The notes under the pieces are model-generated. The model had not been told where the DNA came from and ran no database searches. It was given only the letters and a program-made list of their open reading frames with translations. The position numbers were made by a program, and so were the translations under genes. Positions 23,122-32,130 of a stretch of DNA of 32,130 nucleotides are shown here, piece after piece. The stretch comes from Clostridia bacterium (GTDB lineage Bacteria > Bacillota > Clostridia > Oscillospirales > CAG-272). The stretch is taken from the NCBI GenBank assembly GCA_017411605.1, contig JAFQPR010000104.1, positions 1 through 32,130 on the forward strand. Direction: 5' to 3'. Within the stretch, counting starts at the first letter, position 1, and each line of letters begins with the position of its first letter.

Positions 23122-26100
23122 TCAAGCGTTTCCCTGAGTAAGCGTTACAGTTCCGCTATCGGGTACGATATCTATAAGCACGTAGCTCGTTCCGTCCTCA
23201 GCCTTAATAACCTCGTAGGCTTCTGTGCCGCAAACCGCAACGCTCCAGCTGTCGGGAACGCTTACCTTGACGGTAAGCGCCACGTTGTAAACGTCATCCC
23301 TCTCGCCGTCCGTGAGCGTGATTCTTATCTCGCCGTTTTCAAACTCGGTCTCAAGCTCTGCAGTTGCCCATTCGCTGAAATAGAGAGTCGCCTCGGTATT
23401 GGTTGCTATCCAGATATTTCTTTCAAGCGCATACTTAAAGAGCATTTCCGCCTGAGCCTCTGTGATATTATGACCGTTTGCAGATTCGTTCTCAAGCATC
23501 AAATGTATGCAGAAGCACGCCCAGCCGTTAATATCGAGCGCCGCATCAATATAATCCGTCCAGTTGGAAATATCGTCGTTGACAAGTCCCTCGGGATTTG
23601 CATTATAATGCTCAACCATATATCTCGGGATCGTAACTCGCTCTTCAAACGTGCCGAAGTTATCACTCGTTACTATCTTGGTATAGAGATCAAGGTCAGG
23701 ATCGTACGTAGCGCCAAAGGTGGAGTTAACACCTATAAGATCACCGTTTTCGTACGCATTCTTTATTACCTGATTAAGATATTCCTTATAGCTCGGTATC
23801 ACAGTACCGTCGGGGAGCGTATAATCGATAGTTCTGACGCCGATACCCGGATTTATAAAGGAGAGCATCTCTCCTTTCGGTCCGACATACTCAGGGAATA
23901 GCGTCTCGAGTATCTGCTTAGATGCATATATCTCCTTGGTAACGCTTCCCTCGGGCATAACCTCCGATACAATTATCTCCTTTGAATTGGTCACGTACTC
24001 GAAGGAGCCTCCGTCGTCGTTGCTTCCAAAGTAATCGTGAGTAAACGAGTGGTTTACTATCTCGCAATCGGTAGAGCTCAAAATATCGTTCCAGAAATCT
24101 ACGCTCTGCTGATTTACCTCGTATACGTATTTGCCGTCAACCATAACATAGTTCGGAATACCGTCGCCGTCGCTGTCTTCTACCGCAAGCGTTGCCACCT
24201 GCTTTACCGGAAGCGCAAACGTGAAATTAAGCTCAGGATTTTCCTCTACCATTTCCTTAGCGAATCTTGCGGTAGCCCAATTTCCGTCGTCAATAACGAA
24301 CGTAACTGCGGCATCTGCGCCGTTCTTGTTTACGATCTTTGCGCTAGGAGCGTTAAGCCTTGCGCTTACGGTTTTTTCAACCGTAGTATTGGCAAATCCG
24401 TATCCTACGGTTATTTCAACCGTACAATTATTATATACGTCGGAAAATTCCATATTTTCAAGAATTCTCACGCAAACATTCACGTTGCTCGAAAGCGCTG
24501 ACTCTGCTATAGCCGTGATAGCCTTAATGAGCGCCGCCTTATCGTCAGCAGTCATCGCGCCGATCTCAAGAGCCTCGATTACCTTTGCCGCCTCCGCGCT
24601 CGGCTCACTCTCGTATCCCTCGATGGCGATATATGCATACTGCGCATCGCCTGTAAGTTCAAAGGAATTTATCATTTTCTCAACGCAAAGCTTAGCGATC
24701 TCGGTAAATTCATCGGGTAATTTTCCTATAGTCAGAGAGTCCCTTACGTCGGGAATCGCATAAGTATCAAGCCTCAGCTCCTCGGGAATGAGAAGCTCCG
24801 CAAAGCAAAGCCCCGCAATATATCTGCCCACAGTCGTATTAAGATGAACGTTATCTCTCTGGAGTCCCTTTACATGATTGAATGAATCGCCCTCGTCGAC
24901 GTAATACTGAAGCCCGAGATACGTGCTTCTTGCGTTCTGGATTGCCGTACCCACGGGGATGAAGCCGTCAAAGCCTCTTCCGCTCTCGGTACCCTTGTAT
25001 TCTATCGCGCTCTTTGCCACGCCGAGCATTTTATTATAATTTGTCAAACCGCCGTTGAGCGCCGCAGCATGATAATTCGACCACGTCATATAATAATATA
25101 TCTCAGCGGTACCGCACCATACGCTTATACGGTCGATAAGATACGGTATAGATGCGGTGAGCGAATAGAATTTCTCAACAGCCACCGTACCGTCGGAGTA
25201 AACTGCACCGCTCGCATCGATGCCTCCGTACAACGCCTCGTTACCGTAGGGCTGAAGCGTTACGTAATCCCACGCATCGTATGTGAGTCCCGCCTTGCTT
25301 GTGTAATCCGAGTAGGATTTCCAAATACCGTTCGTATCGTCGTTTATGAGATAGAAGGTATAAGCCTCGGAGCCGCTTTCCGCAACGGTAGCATGCCACG
25401 CGGCAGTCTTTGCGCCGCTGTAAAGCACGCCGATCTGCACGAAAACGTCGTCTCCGACCATAGATTTTATTAAGCTGTAAAGTTGGCTATCCTGATTTAC
25501 GCTGACGTCAGCCGCGTCGTTTGAAAGGCTGTTTCCTATAAGGAGGAGCTTGAATGCCTTTTGAAGCGTTATCTCAACTCCGCTCTGCGAATATCCGTCA
25601 AGTGCGGTGCCCGCAAAGCCATTCAGAGTAACGTTCGTTCTGTTCTTAAGAAAATCCGATCCGAGATATGAAAGACCGTCTCCCACGGTTATTGAAAGCT
25701 CACCGTCGCACGCAGACTCGGTTGCGAAGGCAGCGTTACCTATCGAGGATATTCCGTTTGCAACCGTGACCTCGGAAAGCTCCGTATAGTCTGCAAAATA
25801 GGACGCGGGGATCTCTCGTATTCCCTTCTCTATAACGATCCTCTTGACCTCGCTTTTTTCGATCTTATCAAGCCACGGAGAGCTTTCGTGAAGCTCGGCG
25901 GGCTCGCTCTCGTCAACGGGCGCAAGCGTCAGAGTTCCGAGAGAAAAGCTGTAAGAAAGATTTCCGACCTCTCCCACGAACGAGGCATCAAGATCAACGT
26001 ACTTGAAGCCGTGCTTATCAGCGTACGCCTTTACGTTGTTCGACGAGCCGTAGCTGTAAAGAGTAAGATCCGTGCAATTGCTTGCGTATCTGTTTACGAA

Positions 26101-29100
26101 TATATGTATGCTTCCGTTGTTGTTTGTGAAGTCTACTATCTCAATATTGGGGTTTTCGATATAAACGTCGGTAAAGAGCGCATTCTTCTGATCGTATCTA
26201 CCGATAGTGATCTGCTGTATCTTAGTGATATTTGCGGGAATCGTATAGCTCGTGATACCGGACTTAAACGAATCCATAAAGAGGTTTGCGGGGTATTCGG
26301 TAAGACTGTCGGAAAGGTCGGAGTACTCAAGATTCTTCAAATATCCGAAGCTGCCGCGTCCAAGCTTCGTTATACCGTCGCAAACGATAACGCGAGTTAT
26401 AAGATCTCTGTATTCCTTGAAGGGCTGATTTGCGCAGTTCCAAGCACAGTTGTAGGTTTCCCCGCTTCCTGTAACCTTGAGCGTGCCGTCCTCGTAGAGC
26501 GTATAAACAGCGCTATCGGTAGGCGTTGTTCCCGCGCCGAGATTTCCGGTCGTAATAACCGAAAGAGCCTTGAGATTGAACTTATTGCAGTTTGAGCAAT
26601 TCTGACGCATAGCACCGTCCGAGGTCTTGGATACGCTTTCGCTTATATACCAATCACCAAAAGTATGTCCGTGAGCGGCAACGTAATCAGAGGCGTAGGA
26701 ATATCCGCAATCAGAGCAGGTATGGAGAGTATATCCCTGTCCCTCGCAGGTAGGAGGCACGAGAGATTCAACGTAAGCGTGCTTAACCGCAAGCACGCTG
26801 TCTCTGTAAGCTCTTGCGCTCTGGCAGTATTTCCAGAAACGCTCGGTAAGAGCCACGAGAGCCGCCTTATCCGCGCCGGTGTAGCTCTCTCCGCAGACGT
26901 ACGTATAATAAGCGTTTACGTGGAAGCTGCCGAGATCGGTATCACCCTTTTTAGCGGTAACCGTCTCGCAAAGCGCATATGCGTACACGTCGATATCAAC
27001 GTATGCTCCCTTACTGTTGGTGCCGGAAACGGTTTGAGCAAGCTTTCCGCCGACGAAGAACGTATAATCATCAGCATCGGCGCCCTGCGCAAGATAAAAT
27101 CTTACCGAAGGAGTCTCGTTGAGCACGAACGTCACGCTGGCGAATTCGGTCATATCCGAATAGGATGCACCGTCGTAAATAGGCTGGTTTTCAGCATCAT
27201 AATTTTCGCCGAGAATTTTATCCATTCTCTGCATTGCGACATCATCGTCGGTCTTGAAATATTCATACGCCGCACGAATGTAGGAGATCACGTTGAGTAT
27301 AAGGCTCGACTCTTCCCCCTCTCCGTCTGATGCGATATTCTCCGCATACTTAGGAATACTGAAGGTAAAGGTACCGGTAGCTATCTTATCACCCGTAACG
27401 ATCCTGGCCACAAGCTTGATATCTCTCGCAGCCGCTCTTGCCTCGAGGGGAACGCTTACGAGATAATAGTCCTTGGAATCAAGAGTTTCAACTCTTACGT
27501 CCCCAAGCTCCTCTGCACCGAAAAGCTCGCCGTCAAGCGTAAAGGAATGGAGTATATCAATCTTTGGAACGTAAACGTTCATAACGAGGTCTCTATCGAG
27601 AGTTATACTCATTTTGGGAGTAAAGTCAATACCAACAGTGTCCACGGGTCTGAGACGGCAAAGCATACCGTCCTCCGTGTCCTTGACCTTTGCAAAGGCA
27701 TAGTCCGCACCGCTGACGCTCTTGTAGACCTCGCTTGCAGGCGGAACGGCAGCACCGCTATCAAGAAGGAGAGACGTGTAGTTGCCGTCTGCGCCCTTGC
27801 CGAATTTTATGCTGTCTGCTCTGCCGTTTGCATTGCTGTCGGTAGCTATAAGATCAGAGTATGAAAAGCTGTTTTTTGCGATAATGCTTCCTCCGTTAAC
27901 GGTAAGGTTGCATACGACTCTGTCGTAGCCGTCAGTAGCGGTCATATCAAGCATTTTCATCAGCGATTTAGATCTGTTCAAATCGAAGATACAATTATTG
28001 AACGTAACGTCTACATCAACGTAGAATCCATCGTCTGCAACGTCATTATACTCGCCCTCCGAGGCTCTGATCAAGCCATAATTCGACTTGCTTGCCGAGC
28101 AGGTGAAGGTTACGTTGTCAAATACAAATGGAACTGTGAACGGAGATGCACATTTATACTTATACTGAATACAAATCATCGACCCTTTTTCATACGCGTT
28201 CTCTATATTTCCGTTTTTGAACGTAAACGTAGCGCGCTTGCTGGTGGTCGCATAATTTCTCTGAATGAATATAGCGTAATAATAATTAATCTTAAGAGTA
28301 TAGCCATTTAAATCGAGCGTATAAGAGCCTGTGAGCGCAGAAACGCTGGTCGCAGTATTTACAGCTGCGTTATTTCTCAAGAGAATTATGTAATCCTTTG
28401 AGGAAGCATTTAAATTCAATATAGCTTTATTTGCCGCGCCAAGCTCTGCGTATCCGCCGACGAAAGTATTGGTATCACCGTTCTTATAGAAGACCACTAT
28501 GGGATAGGCATCGGCGTCTATAAACTCCTCGTCAATATCACCGTAGGGGGTTGACGTTGAGGGAGGAACTACGGGCTCGTCGGAGGATATAGTATAGGTT
28601 TCGGTTTCATCATCGTAAGCGGTTCTTACGAACGCATGCTCTTCGCCGCTAACGGTAAGATATTTATCGTTTTTCGAGGGAGCTTCCGTTCCCTTAGGAA
28701 GAATGAGCTTCGTGTAGTTGCCCGCTGCATCCGCACCGAATACTACGGTATCCGCTCTGCCGTTTTCATTGCCGTCTGCCGCGATAAAGTCAGCCTTGGA
28801 GAACGCACCGCCGGCAATGATCTGTCCGCCGTTTACGGTTACGTTATACACGGTTCTGTCATAAGCGCCAACACCGGTCATATCAAGCATCTTAACGCCT
28901 GCTGCGGAATTTTTGTAATCGAACGTGCAGTTGTTAAACGTAGCCTGCAAATTAGCATAGAAGCCGCTATCCTCACCCATCGATGCAGATGGATTTTCAG
29001 GCGTGTAGAACAGACTGTATTCACCATCACCTGTGACCTTGAAGGTTACGTTATCAAAGGTCATAGGAATCGCGAAGGGTCTGTTGCATCTTGCAGTATA

Positions 29101-30618
29101 GTCGAGGGCAAAGAGTGCGTGAGAATCACCCGCCTTAAGTATAGTTCCGTTCTTGATATTTATCTTTACTCTGGTATCAAGCTCAGTAGTAGTGCTCACG
29201 AGATCTCTCTTAATATAGAAGAGGAGCGTATTTCCGCACTGAGTAAGCTGATAACCATTGAGGTCTAACGTCAAGCTTGCCGTGAGGGCACCGATGTTTT
29301 TGTAAGTTCTTGCCTCTGCGTTATCTCTCATAAGGATAACGAAATCCTTCTTCCAGGCACTCGTCGTATTGATAATTGCATTCTCAGCAACACCGAGATC
29401 GTAATATCCGCCAATGAATGCATATCCGTCGGTAGTTTTTTCAAAGGCTACGAAGGGATAGGTCACGGGGTTAGAATACTTGGCGTCGATAATACCGTAG
29501 TTTTCGGTAGCAACGGGCTGCATTTCAACCTTCTCGGGGATGGTAAACTCGAAGCAGTTCTTGCTTGCGTTGTAAACGTAGTCCTTGCCCTCGCCGTTTT
29601 CAAGGCTGTGATATGTGGAAACGTATTCTACCTTAACACGGCTTCCGTCCTCGGAGAAATAGAACATTGCAACCATACCCGTGGTATAGTCCTGCTTCGA
29701 ATCGAGGCTCTGAGGATCGATAAGGAACTGAGTTACGGTATTTCCGTTATCTCCGAGATCCTGACGCCATACGATATCGTTGTTGGGATCGTGGCCGGAA
29801 AGCACTAAAATTATATTCTCGTGCTGAGATGCGAGCTTATACCAGATATCGTTTCCGTTATTTCTCGAGGAGGTGTAATTAGCCTTTCTCGGAGGAACGC
29901 TATTGTTCGCGTCAAACGTGGTACCGTCCTTGCACATATAAGCGTGAGTGGTGAGGATGACCTTGTAGTCGGGGTTAGCCGCTATCTCGCCCGATGCCCA
30001 AGTGAGAATATCGTTATGAGGTCCGTAATCAAAGACGAAGACCATATACTTGTGTCCGCCGATGGTAAACTTCATATAGTAGTTACCAAGGCTCGTTCCG
30101 TCGTAATATCCGATCTCACCGCCCGTGAAATTGGGGTTAGCCGCAAAATACTCGTCAAGCTTAGCTACGGTATCGTGGTTACCGCGAACGAGGGTATAGG
30201 GGATGCCCGCATTTTCAAGCTTTGCGTGCTGTTCAACGGCAATATCCCATTCAAGATCGGTCTGATCTATACCGTCGTCTGCGGTCTGATCCACACCGTC
30301 CTTATCGGTGATATCACCAAGTCCCATTACAAGACTGATTTTTTTGGAGTCCTTGTTTGCAACGATCCAATCGTAGATATACGACGTGGTATCCTTGCCG
30401 TAGTACACGTCTCTGTAAACGTGCTTCTGAGTATCACCGATAACCGCGAACGAATAAGCGTAATCCTTCGCAGGATCGGTGTTTTCGGTGAACTCGGCAG
30501 GTATACCGTCAGCATACGCAGCAGAGCTCGTGAGCACAGTTGCTGCCAAAACCACCGTGATGATAATTACCGCAAAAACGGATAATAAACCGATCTTCTT
30601 GCCGTTCTTCATCTTCAT
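23122..30618 (-). CDS. Giant secreted multidomain protein: metallophosphoesterase, SGNH-like and NodB-like modules
   Basis: A 2498-residue exported protein. Residues 1-35 are a Sec signal peptide. Residues 52-345 form a calcineurin-like metallophosphoesterase with complete metal motifs: GDTQ (Asp62), GLGD (Asp102), GNHD (147-149), His225 and SGHD (His276). Beta-helix-like units begin at 374 (YGIIDAKY) and 692 (YGDIDEEF). Residues 985-1275 share the C-terminal module of the giant protein at 3650-11071. A CxxC-rich stretch near 1290-1345 (CSDCGYSY, CSNCN) precedes BspA-like leucine-rich repeats to about 1640. Residues 1686-1960 resemble DUF4886/SGNH hydrolases (LLLIGNSLSND; RDNVHLN with His near 1925). 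Residues 2100-2400 look like a NodB-type deacetylase (VIDDG, then HSFTH near 2186). The ATG at 30618 follows AGGAGG. It may remove phosphate and acyl groups from external glycans, which is inference. Confidence 0.85.
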   Translation of the reverse strand: MKMKNGKKIGLLSVFAVIIITVVLAATVLTSSAAYADGIPAEFTENTDPAKDYAYSFAVIGDTQKHVYRDVYYGKDTTSYIYDWIVANKDSKKISLVMGLGDITDKDGVDQTADDGIDQTDLEWDIAVEQHAKLENAGIPYTLVRGNHDTVAKLDEYFAANPNFTGGEIGYYDGTSLGNYYMKFTIGGHKYMVFVFDYGPHNDILTWASGEIAANPDYKVILTTHAYMCKDGTTFDANNSVPPRKANYTSSRNNGNDIWYKLASQHENIILVLSGHDPNNDIVWRQDLGDNGNTVTQFLIDPQSLDSKQDYTTGMVAMFYFSEDGSRVKVEYVSTYHSLENGEGKDYVYNASKNCFEFTIPEKVEMQPVATENYGIIDAKYSNPVTYPFVAFEKTTDGYAFIGGYYDLGVAENAIINTTSAWKKDFVILMRDNAEARTYKNIGALTASLTLDLNGYQLTQCGNTLLFYIKRDLVSTTTELDTRVKINIKNGTILKAGDSHALFALDYTARCNRPFAIPMTFDNVTFKVTGDGEYSLFYTPENPSASMGEDSGFYANLQATFNNCTFDYKNSAAGVKMLDMTGVGAYDRTVYNVTVNGGQIIAGGAFSKADFIAADGNENGRADTVVFGADAAGNYTKLILPKGTEAPSKNDKYLTVSGEEHAFVRTAYDDETETYTISSDEPVVPPSTSTPYGDIDEEFIDADAYPIVVFYKNGDTNTFVGGYAELGAANKAILNLNASSKDYIILLRNNAAVNTATSVSALTGSYTLDLNGYTLKINYYYAIFIQRNYATTSKRATFTFKNGNIENAYEKGSMICIQYKYKCASPFTVPFVFDNVTFTCSASKSNYGLIRASEGEYNDVADDGFYVDVDVTFNNCIFDLNRSKSLMKMLDMTATDGYDRVVCNLTVNGGSIIAKNSFSYSDLIATDSNANGRADSIKFGKGADGNYTSLLLDSGAAVPPASEVYKSVSGADYAFAKVKDTEDGMLCRLRPVDTVGIDFTPKMSITLDRDLVMNVYVPKIDILHSFTLDGELFGAEELGDVRVETLDSKDYYLVSVPLEARAAARDIKLVARIVTGDKIATGTFTFSIPKYAENIASDGEGEESSLILNVISYIRAAYEYFKTDDDVAMQRMDKILGENYDAENQPIYDGASYSDMTEFASVTFVLNETPSVRFYLAQGADADDYTFFVGGKLAQTVSGTNSKGAYVDIDVYAYALCETVTAKKGDTDLGSFHVNAYYTYVCGESYTGADKAALVALTERFWKYCQSARAYRDSVLAVKHAYVESLVPPTCEGQGYTLHTCSDCGYSYASDYVAAHGHTFGDWYISESVSKTSDGAMRQNCSNCNKFNLKALSVITTGNLGAGTTPTDSAVYTLYEDGTLKVTGSGETYNCAWNCANQPFKEYRDLITRVIVCDGITKLGRGSFGYLKNLEYSDLSDSLTEYPANLFMDSFKSGITSYTIPANITKIQQITIGRYDQKNALFTDVYIENPNIEIVDFTNNNGSIHIFVNRYASNCTDLTLYSYGSSNNVKAYADKHGFKYVDLDASFVGEVGNLSYSFSLGTLTLAPVDESEPAELHESSPWLDKIEKSEVKRIVIEKGIREIPASYFADYTELSEVTVANGISSIGNAAFATESACDGELSITVGDGLSYLGSDFLKNRTNVTLNGFAGTALDGYSQSGVEITLQKAFKLLLIGNSLSNDAADVSVNQDSQLYSLIKSMVGDDVFVQIGVLYSGAKTAAWHATVAESGSEAYTFYLINDDTNGIWKSYSDYTSKAGLTYDAWDYVTLQPYGNEALYGGIDASGAVYSDGTVAVEKFYSLTASIPYLIDRISVWCGTAEIYYYMTWSNYHAAALNGGLTNYNKMLGVAKSAIEYKGTESGRGFDGFIPVGTAIQNARSTYLGLQYYVDEGDSFNHVKGLQRDNVHLNTTVGRYIAGLCFAELLIPEELRLDTYAIPDVRDSLTIGKLPDEFTEIAKLCVEKMINSFELTGDAQYAYIAIEGYESEPSAEAAKVIEALEIGAMTADDKAALIKAITAIAESALSSNVNVCVRILENMEFSDVYNNCTVEITVGYGFANTTVEKTVSARLNAPSAKIVNKNGADAAVTFVIDDGNWATARFAKEMVEENPELNFTFALPVKQVATLAVEDSDGDGIPNYVMVDGKYVYEVNQQSVDFWNDILSSTDCEIVNHSFTHDYFGSNDDGGSFEYVTNSKEIIVSEVMPEGSVTKEIYASKQILETLFPEYVGPKGEMLSFINPGIGVRTIDYTLPDGTVIPSYKEYLNQVIKNAYENGDLIGVNSTFGATYDPDLDLYTKIVTSDNFGTFEERVTIPRYMVEHYNANPEGLVNDDISNWTDYIDAALDINGWACFCIHLMLENESANGHNITEAQAEMLFKYALERNIWIATNTEATLYFSEWATAELETEFENGEIRITLTDGERDDVYNVALTVKVSVPDSWSVAVCGTEAYEVIKAEDGTSYVLIDIVPDSGTVTLTQGNA

Positions 30619-30664
30619 TTTTTGTGCCTCCTAATATAAATTTTGTGATATAAAATTTACGAAT

Positions 30665-30678
30665 TTGTAAATTTACAA
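30665..30678. promoter_or_regulatory. Palindrome in the divergent control region of cassette 2
   Basis: TTGTAAATTTACAA is a perfect 14-bp palindrome between the giant gene and the AraC gene, embedded in further AATTTAC repeats at 30655-30680. It could be an operator for the regulator or part of the giant gene promoter. Confidence 0.45.
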
Positions 30679-30706
30679 TTTTATCATAGCATTTTTGTAA
30701 TTTCCG

Positions 30707-30715
30707 TGCTATAAT
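30707..30715 (+). promoter_or_regulatory. Extended -10 promoter of the AraC regulator of cassette 2
   Basis: TGC followed by TATAAT, 41 nt upstream of the start codon at 30756. The -35 is poor, so it would depend on the extended -10. Confidence 0.6.
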
Positions 30716-30755
30716 TTATATATCGAAAAATATAAATATTGTGTTCAGGTGGATT

Positions 30756-31625
30756 ATGCGAAAGGAAAAAATTATTAGAAATAAAATAGAAATGCCCTTT
30801 CACTGCAAGCGATACACTAAATATGAAAGAGTAATATGGGAGTCGGATATTCACGTTCACGCTTACGTTGAGGCTGTTTACGGTCTTGAGGGTGAGTGCA
30901 ACTGTATCGTTGGAAACCGCACCTTCAAGGTTACCGAGGGAGATATGCTTCTTATACCGAGCGACGTGCCTCACGAGGTTGGAAGGCATGACGAATGGAC
31001 AAGCTATATCGTATTAAGATTTTTGCCCAGCGTTCTCTTCTCCAAAAGCCAAACCGCCCCGGAATACTCGAAAATGTTCTCTCTTTTGCAAAATTTAGGC
31101 GAATTTCAGCTGTTTTTCCCGAGCGAGAAGATTCGTGAATTTCCATTTGGCTTCCTATTCAAGAACATGGCTCGCGAGTGGGCGGGAGAGAAAATTGGAT
31201 ACGATATTTGCATACGCGCTCATATCCTCGAGCTTTTTATGCACGTCATAAGAATATGGAACGAAAGCAACTCTGAGCTTATAGTAAAATCAATGTCGAA
31301 TGAGATAAATCAGCTTCTCCAATCCGCTACATCGTACATTGAATCAAACTTCGCCTACGTTGACAGAGATAGCTGTGCCAGAGCTATTGGAGTAAGTCCC
31401 TCATATTTATCAAAATTGTTTACTGGCGAATTAAAAACTTCTTTCTCCGAATACGTGAATATGATAAAGCTAAAGGAAGCCGAAAAGCTTTTACTCACCA
31501 CCGATAAAAGCATAACAGAGATTTCTCTTTCATCAGGATTTTCTTCAACCGCATACTTCATTTCTCTTTTCAAAAAAAAGCACAATTTAACTCCCTCAAA
31601 ATACAGAAAAAGTGCAAAAATTTAA
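30756..31625 (+). CDS. AraC-family transcriptional regulator of cassette 2
   Basis: A 289-residue regulator with an N-terminal cupin-like sensor (DIHVHAYVEAVYGLEGE, VTEGDMLLIPSDVPHEV) and a C-terminal AraC DNA-binding domain: DSCARAIGVSPSYLSKLF in the first HTH, ITEISLSSGFSSTAYFISLF in the second, then LTPSKYRKSAK. It is divergent from the giant protein gene with a short shared control region, exactly as the AraC gene at 11248-12048 is from its giant gene, and probably activates it. I chose the ATG at 30756, although AGGTGG is close (3 nt); an in-frame GTG at 30741 has no ribosome binding site. The two regulators are distantly similar, so the cassettes likely respond to different signals. It ends at a strong terminator. 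Confidence 0.92.
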   Translation: MRKEKIIRNKIEMPFHCKRYTKYERVIWESDIHVHAYVEAVYGLEGECNCIVGNRTFKVTEGDMLLIPSDVPHEVGRHDEWTSYIVLRFLPSVLFSKSQTAPEYSKMFSLLQNLGEFQLFFPSEKIREFPFGFLFKNMAREWAGEKIGYDICIRAHILELFMHVIRIWNESNSELIVKSMSNEINQLLQSATSYIESNFAYVDRDSCARAIGVSPSYLSKLFTGELKTSFSEYVNMIKLKEAEKLLLTTDKSITEISLSSGFSSTAYFISLFKKKHNLTPSKYRKSAKI

Positions 31626-31632
31626 AGCTAAT

Positions 31633-31681
31633 CACAAAAGCGCGCAAGGACACCCTACAATATACCTTGAGCGCTTTTGTG
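31633..31681 (+). terminator. Intrinsic terminator of the AraC gene of cassette 2
   Basis: CACAAAAGCGC pairs with GCGCTTTTGTG (11 bp), extended after one mismatch by CAAGG/CCTTG. It is followed by TTATTTTTTG. It lies 7 nt after the stop codon. Confidence 0.88.
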
Positions 31682-31695
31682 TTATTTTTTGCGTT

Positions 31696-31719
31696 TTTTG
31701 ACAACTTAAATTGTCAAAA
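31696..31719. repeat. 9-bp inverted repeat
   Basis: TTTTGACAA, CTTAAA, TTGTCAAAA. Perfect arms. It lies between the AraC terminator and the 23S remnant and could end minus-strand transcription leaving the rRNA region. Confidence 0.5.
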
Positions 31720-31720
31720 T

Positions 31721-31790
31721 CGAGGTTTAATTAGTATCGATAGGCTGAAGACATTACTCTGCTTCATCTCCGACCTATCAAGATCGGAGA
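31721..31790 (-). pseudogene. Degenerate copy of the 23S rRNA 3' end
   Basis: On the minus strand it reads GATAGGTCGGAGATG, then AGTAATG, then GATACTAATT, closely following the 3' end of the real 23S gene at 32005-32130, but with about a quarter of bases changed and no further 23S sequence upstream. It lies past the rRNA terminator. Confidence 0.65.
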
Positions 31791-31821
31791 ATATAATTTT
31801 TCTAATATAAAGAAAACAAAC

Positions 31822-31847
31822 AAAAAAGGCTTCGCATCCGCGAAACC
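31822..31847 (-). terminator. Terminator of the rRNA operon
   Basis: GGTTTCGC, loop GGAT, GCGAAGCC (8-bp stem with one G-T pair) followed by TTTTTTG on the minus strand, about 160 nt after the 23S 3' end. Confidence 0.85.
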
Positions 31848-32004
31848 CGAAATCTCAAAACTCTCACCGAAGTGAGTATATATAATCGAGGTTTTACCCT
31901 CGAGGTGAACTATTTAAAATGCTCATTAAAAACCGAATAAACTATTTTGGAAACGAAAAGCTCAAATCTGTGTTGCCGAACTGCTTTTGTTTGCAAAATA
32001 GCAG
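31848..32004 (-). other. Trailer between the 23S 3' end and the terminator, without a 5S gene
   Basis: The 157-nt trailer shows three hairpins on the minus strand: GAACTGC/GCAGTTC with inner TTTTG/CAAAA at 31978-32007, TCGAGG/CCTCGA at 31886-31903, and CTCAC-TTCG-GTGAG at 31863-31876. None of it resembles 5S rRNA, and no tRNA is visible. Confidence 0.6.
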
Positions 32005-32130
32005 TTCAAGCCCTCGGTCAATTAGTATCGGTCAACTGAATACATTACTGCACTTACATCTCCGACCTATCAATCTCGTAGTCTACGAGCGACCTTACTC
32101 ATTTGAAATGATGGGATATCTCATCTTGAG
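32005..32130 (-). rRNA. 23S ribosomal RNA, 3' end (partial)
   Basis: On the minus strand the sequence runs into the window from the right edge and ends with the typical 23S tail: GATAGGTCGGAGATGTAAG, GCAGTAATG, TTCAG, GACCGATACTAAT, ACCGAGGGCTT. Only about 125 nt are inside the window. The exact mature 3' end is estimated within a few bases from the conserved GGGCTT. Confidence 0.93.

Noticed and set aside
31848-32004. Possible 5S rRNA or tRNA behind 23S
   Set aside because: Read on the minus strand it shows only three simple hairpins, with no 5S consensus and no cloverleaf.

Overview
The window looks like a chromosomal segment of an uncultured low-to-mid GC Gram-positive bacterium, probably a gut Clostridia member. 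Reasons: AGGAGG-type ribosome binding sites, Sec-secreted proteins of about 2,500 residues built from Firmicutes-style modules, two DUF5107/TPR proteins, AraC regulators with cupin-like sensors, and the type of palindromic repeats. The species cannot be named from the sequence. No phage, insertion sequence, CRISPR array or tRNA was seen.

Layout. A 106-bp tandem repeat (1-228) abuts the end of asnS (minus strand). After a 570-bp spacer comes an intracellular clan GH-A glycoside hydrolase (2193-3284, minus). Cassette 1 follows: a short peptide gene (3455-3634), a 2473-residue secreted esterase-like protein (3650-11071), both minus, and a divergent AraC regulator (11248-12048, plus). The middle block, all minus, holds aldose 1-epimerase, a DUF5107/TPR protein, an unusual regulator with a periplasmic-binding-like sensor and a C-terminal HTH, and a second DUF5107/TPR protein (12100-20675). 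A separate two-gene unit encodes an ankyrin lipoprotein and a small membrane protein (21025-22566). Cassette 2 repeats the layout of cassette 1: short peptide (22974-23105), 2498-residue secreted protein (23122-30618), divergent AraC regulator (30756-31625). The right edge enters the 3' end of a 23S rRNA gene on the minus strand, with a degenerate extra copy of the 23S tail further out.

How it may work together. The region reads as a carbohydrate-response region. The two giant proteins carry esterase, metallophosphoesterase, SGNH-like and NodB-like deacetylase modules suited to removing substituents from polysaccharide outside the cell. The DUF5107 proteins, aldose epimerase and GH-A enzyme lack signal peptides and would act in the cytoplasm. 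No transporter is present in the window, so uptake must be encoded elsewhere.

The most unusual signal is the pair of short peptide genes, missed by ordinary length cut-offs, that start 15 and 16 nt after the stop codon of each giant gene. Their C-terminal 23 residues before the last two are identical, while 12 of those 23 codons differ synonymously. This is direct evidence that the peptide is translated and under selection. AraC regulator, giant exoprotein and short acidic Trp-containing peptide therefore form a duplicated cassette whose function I cannot assign.
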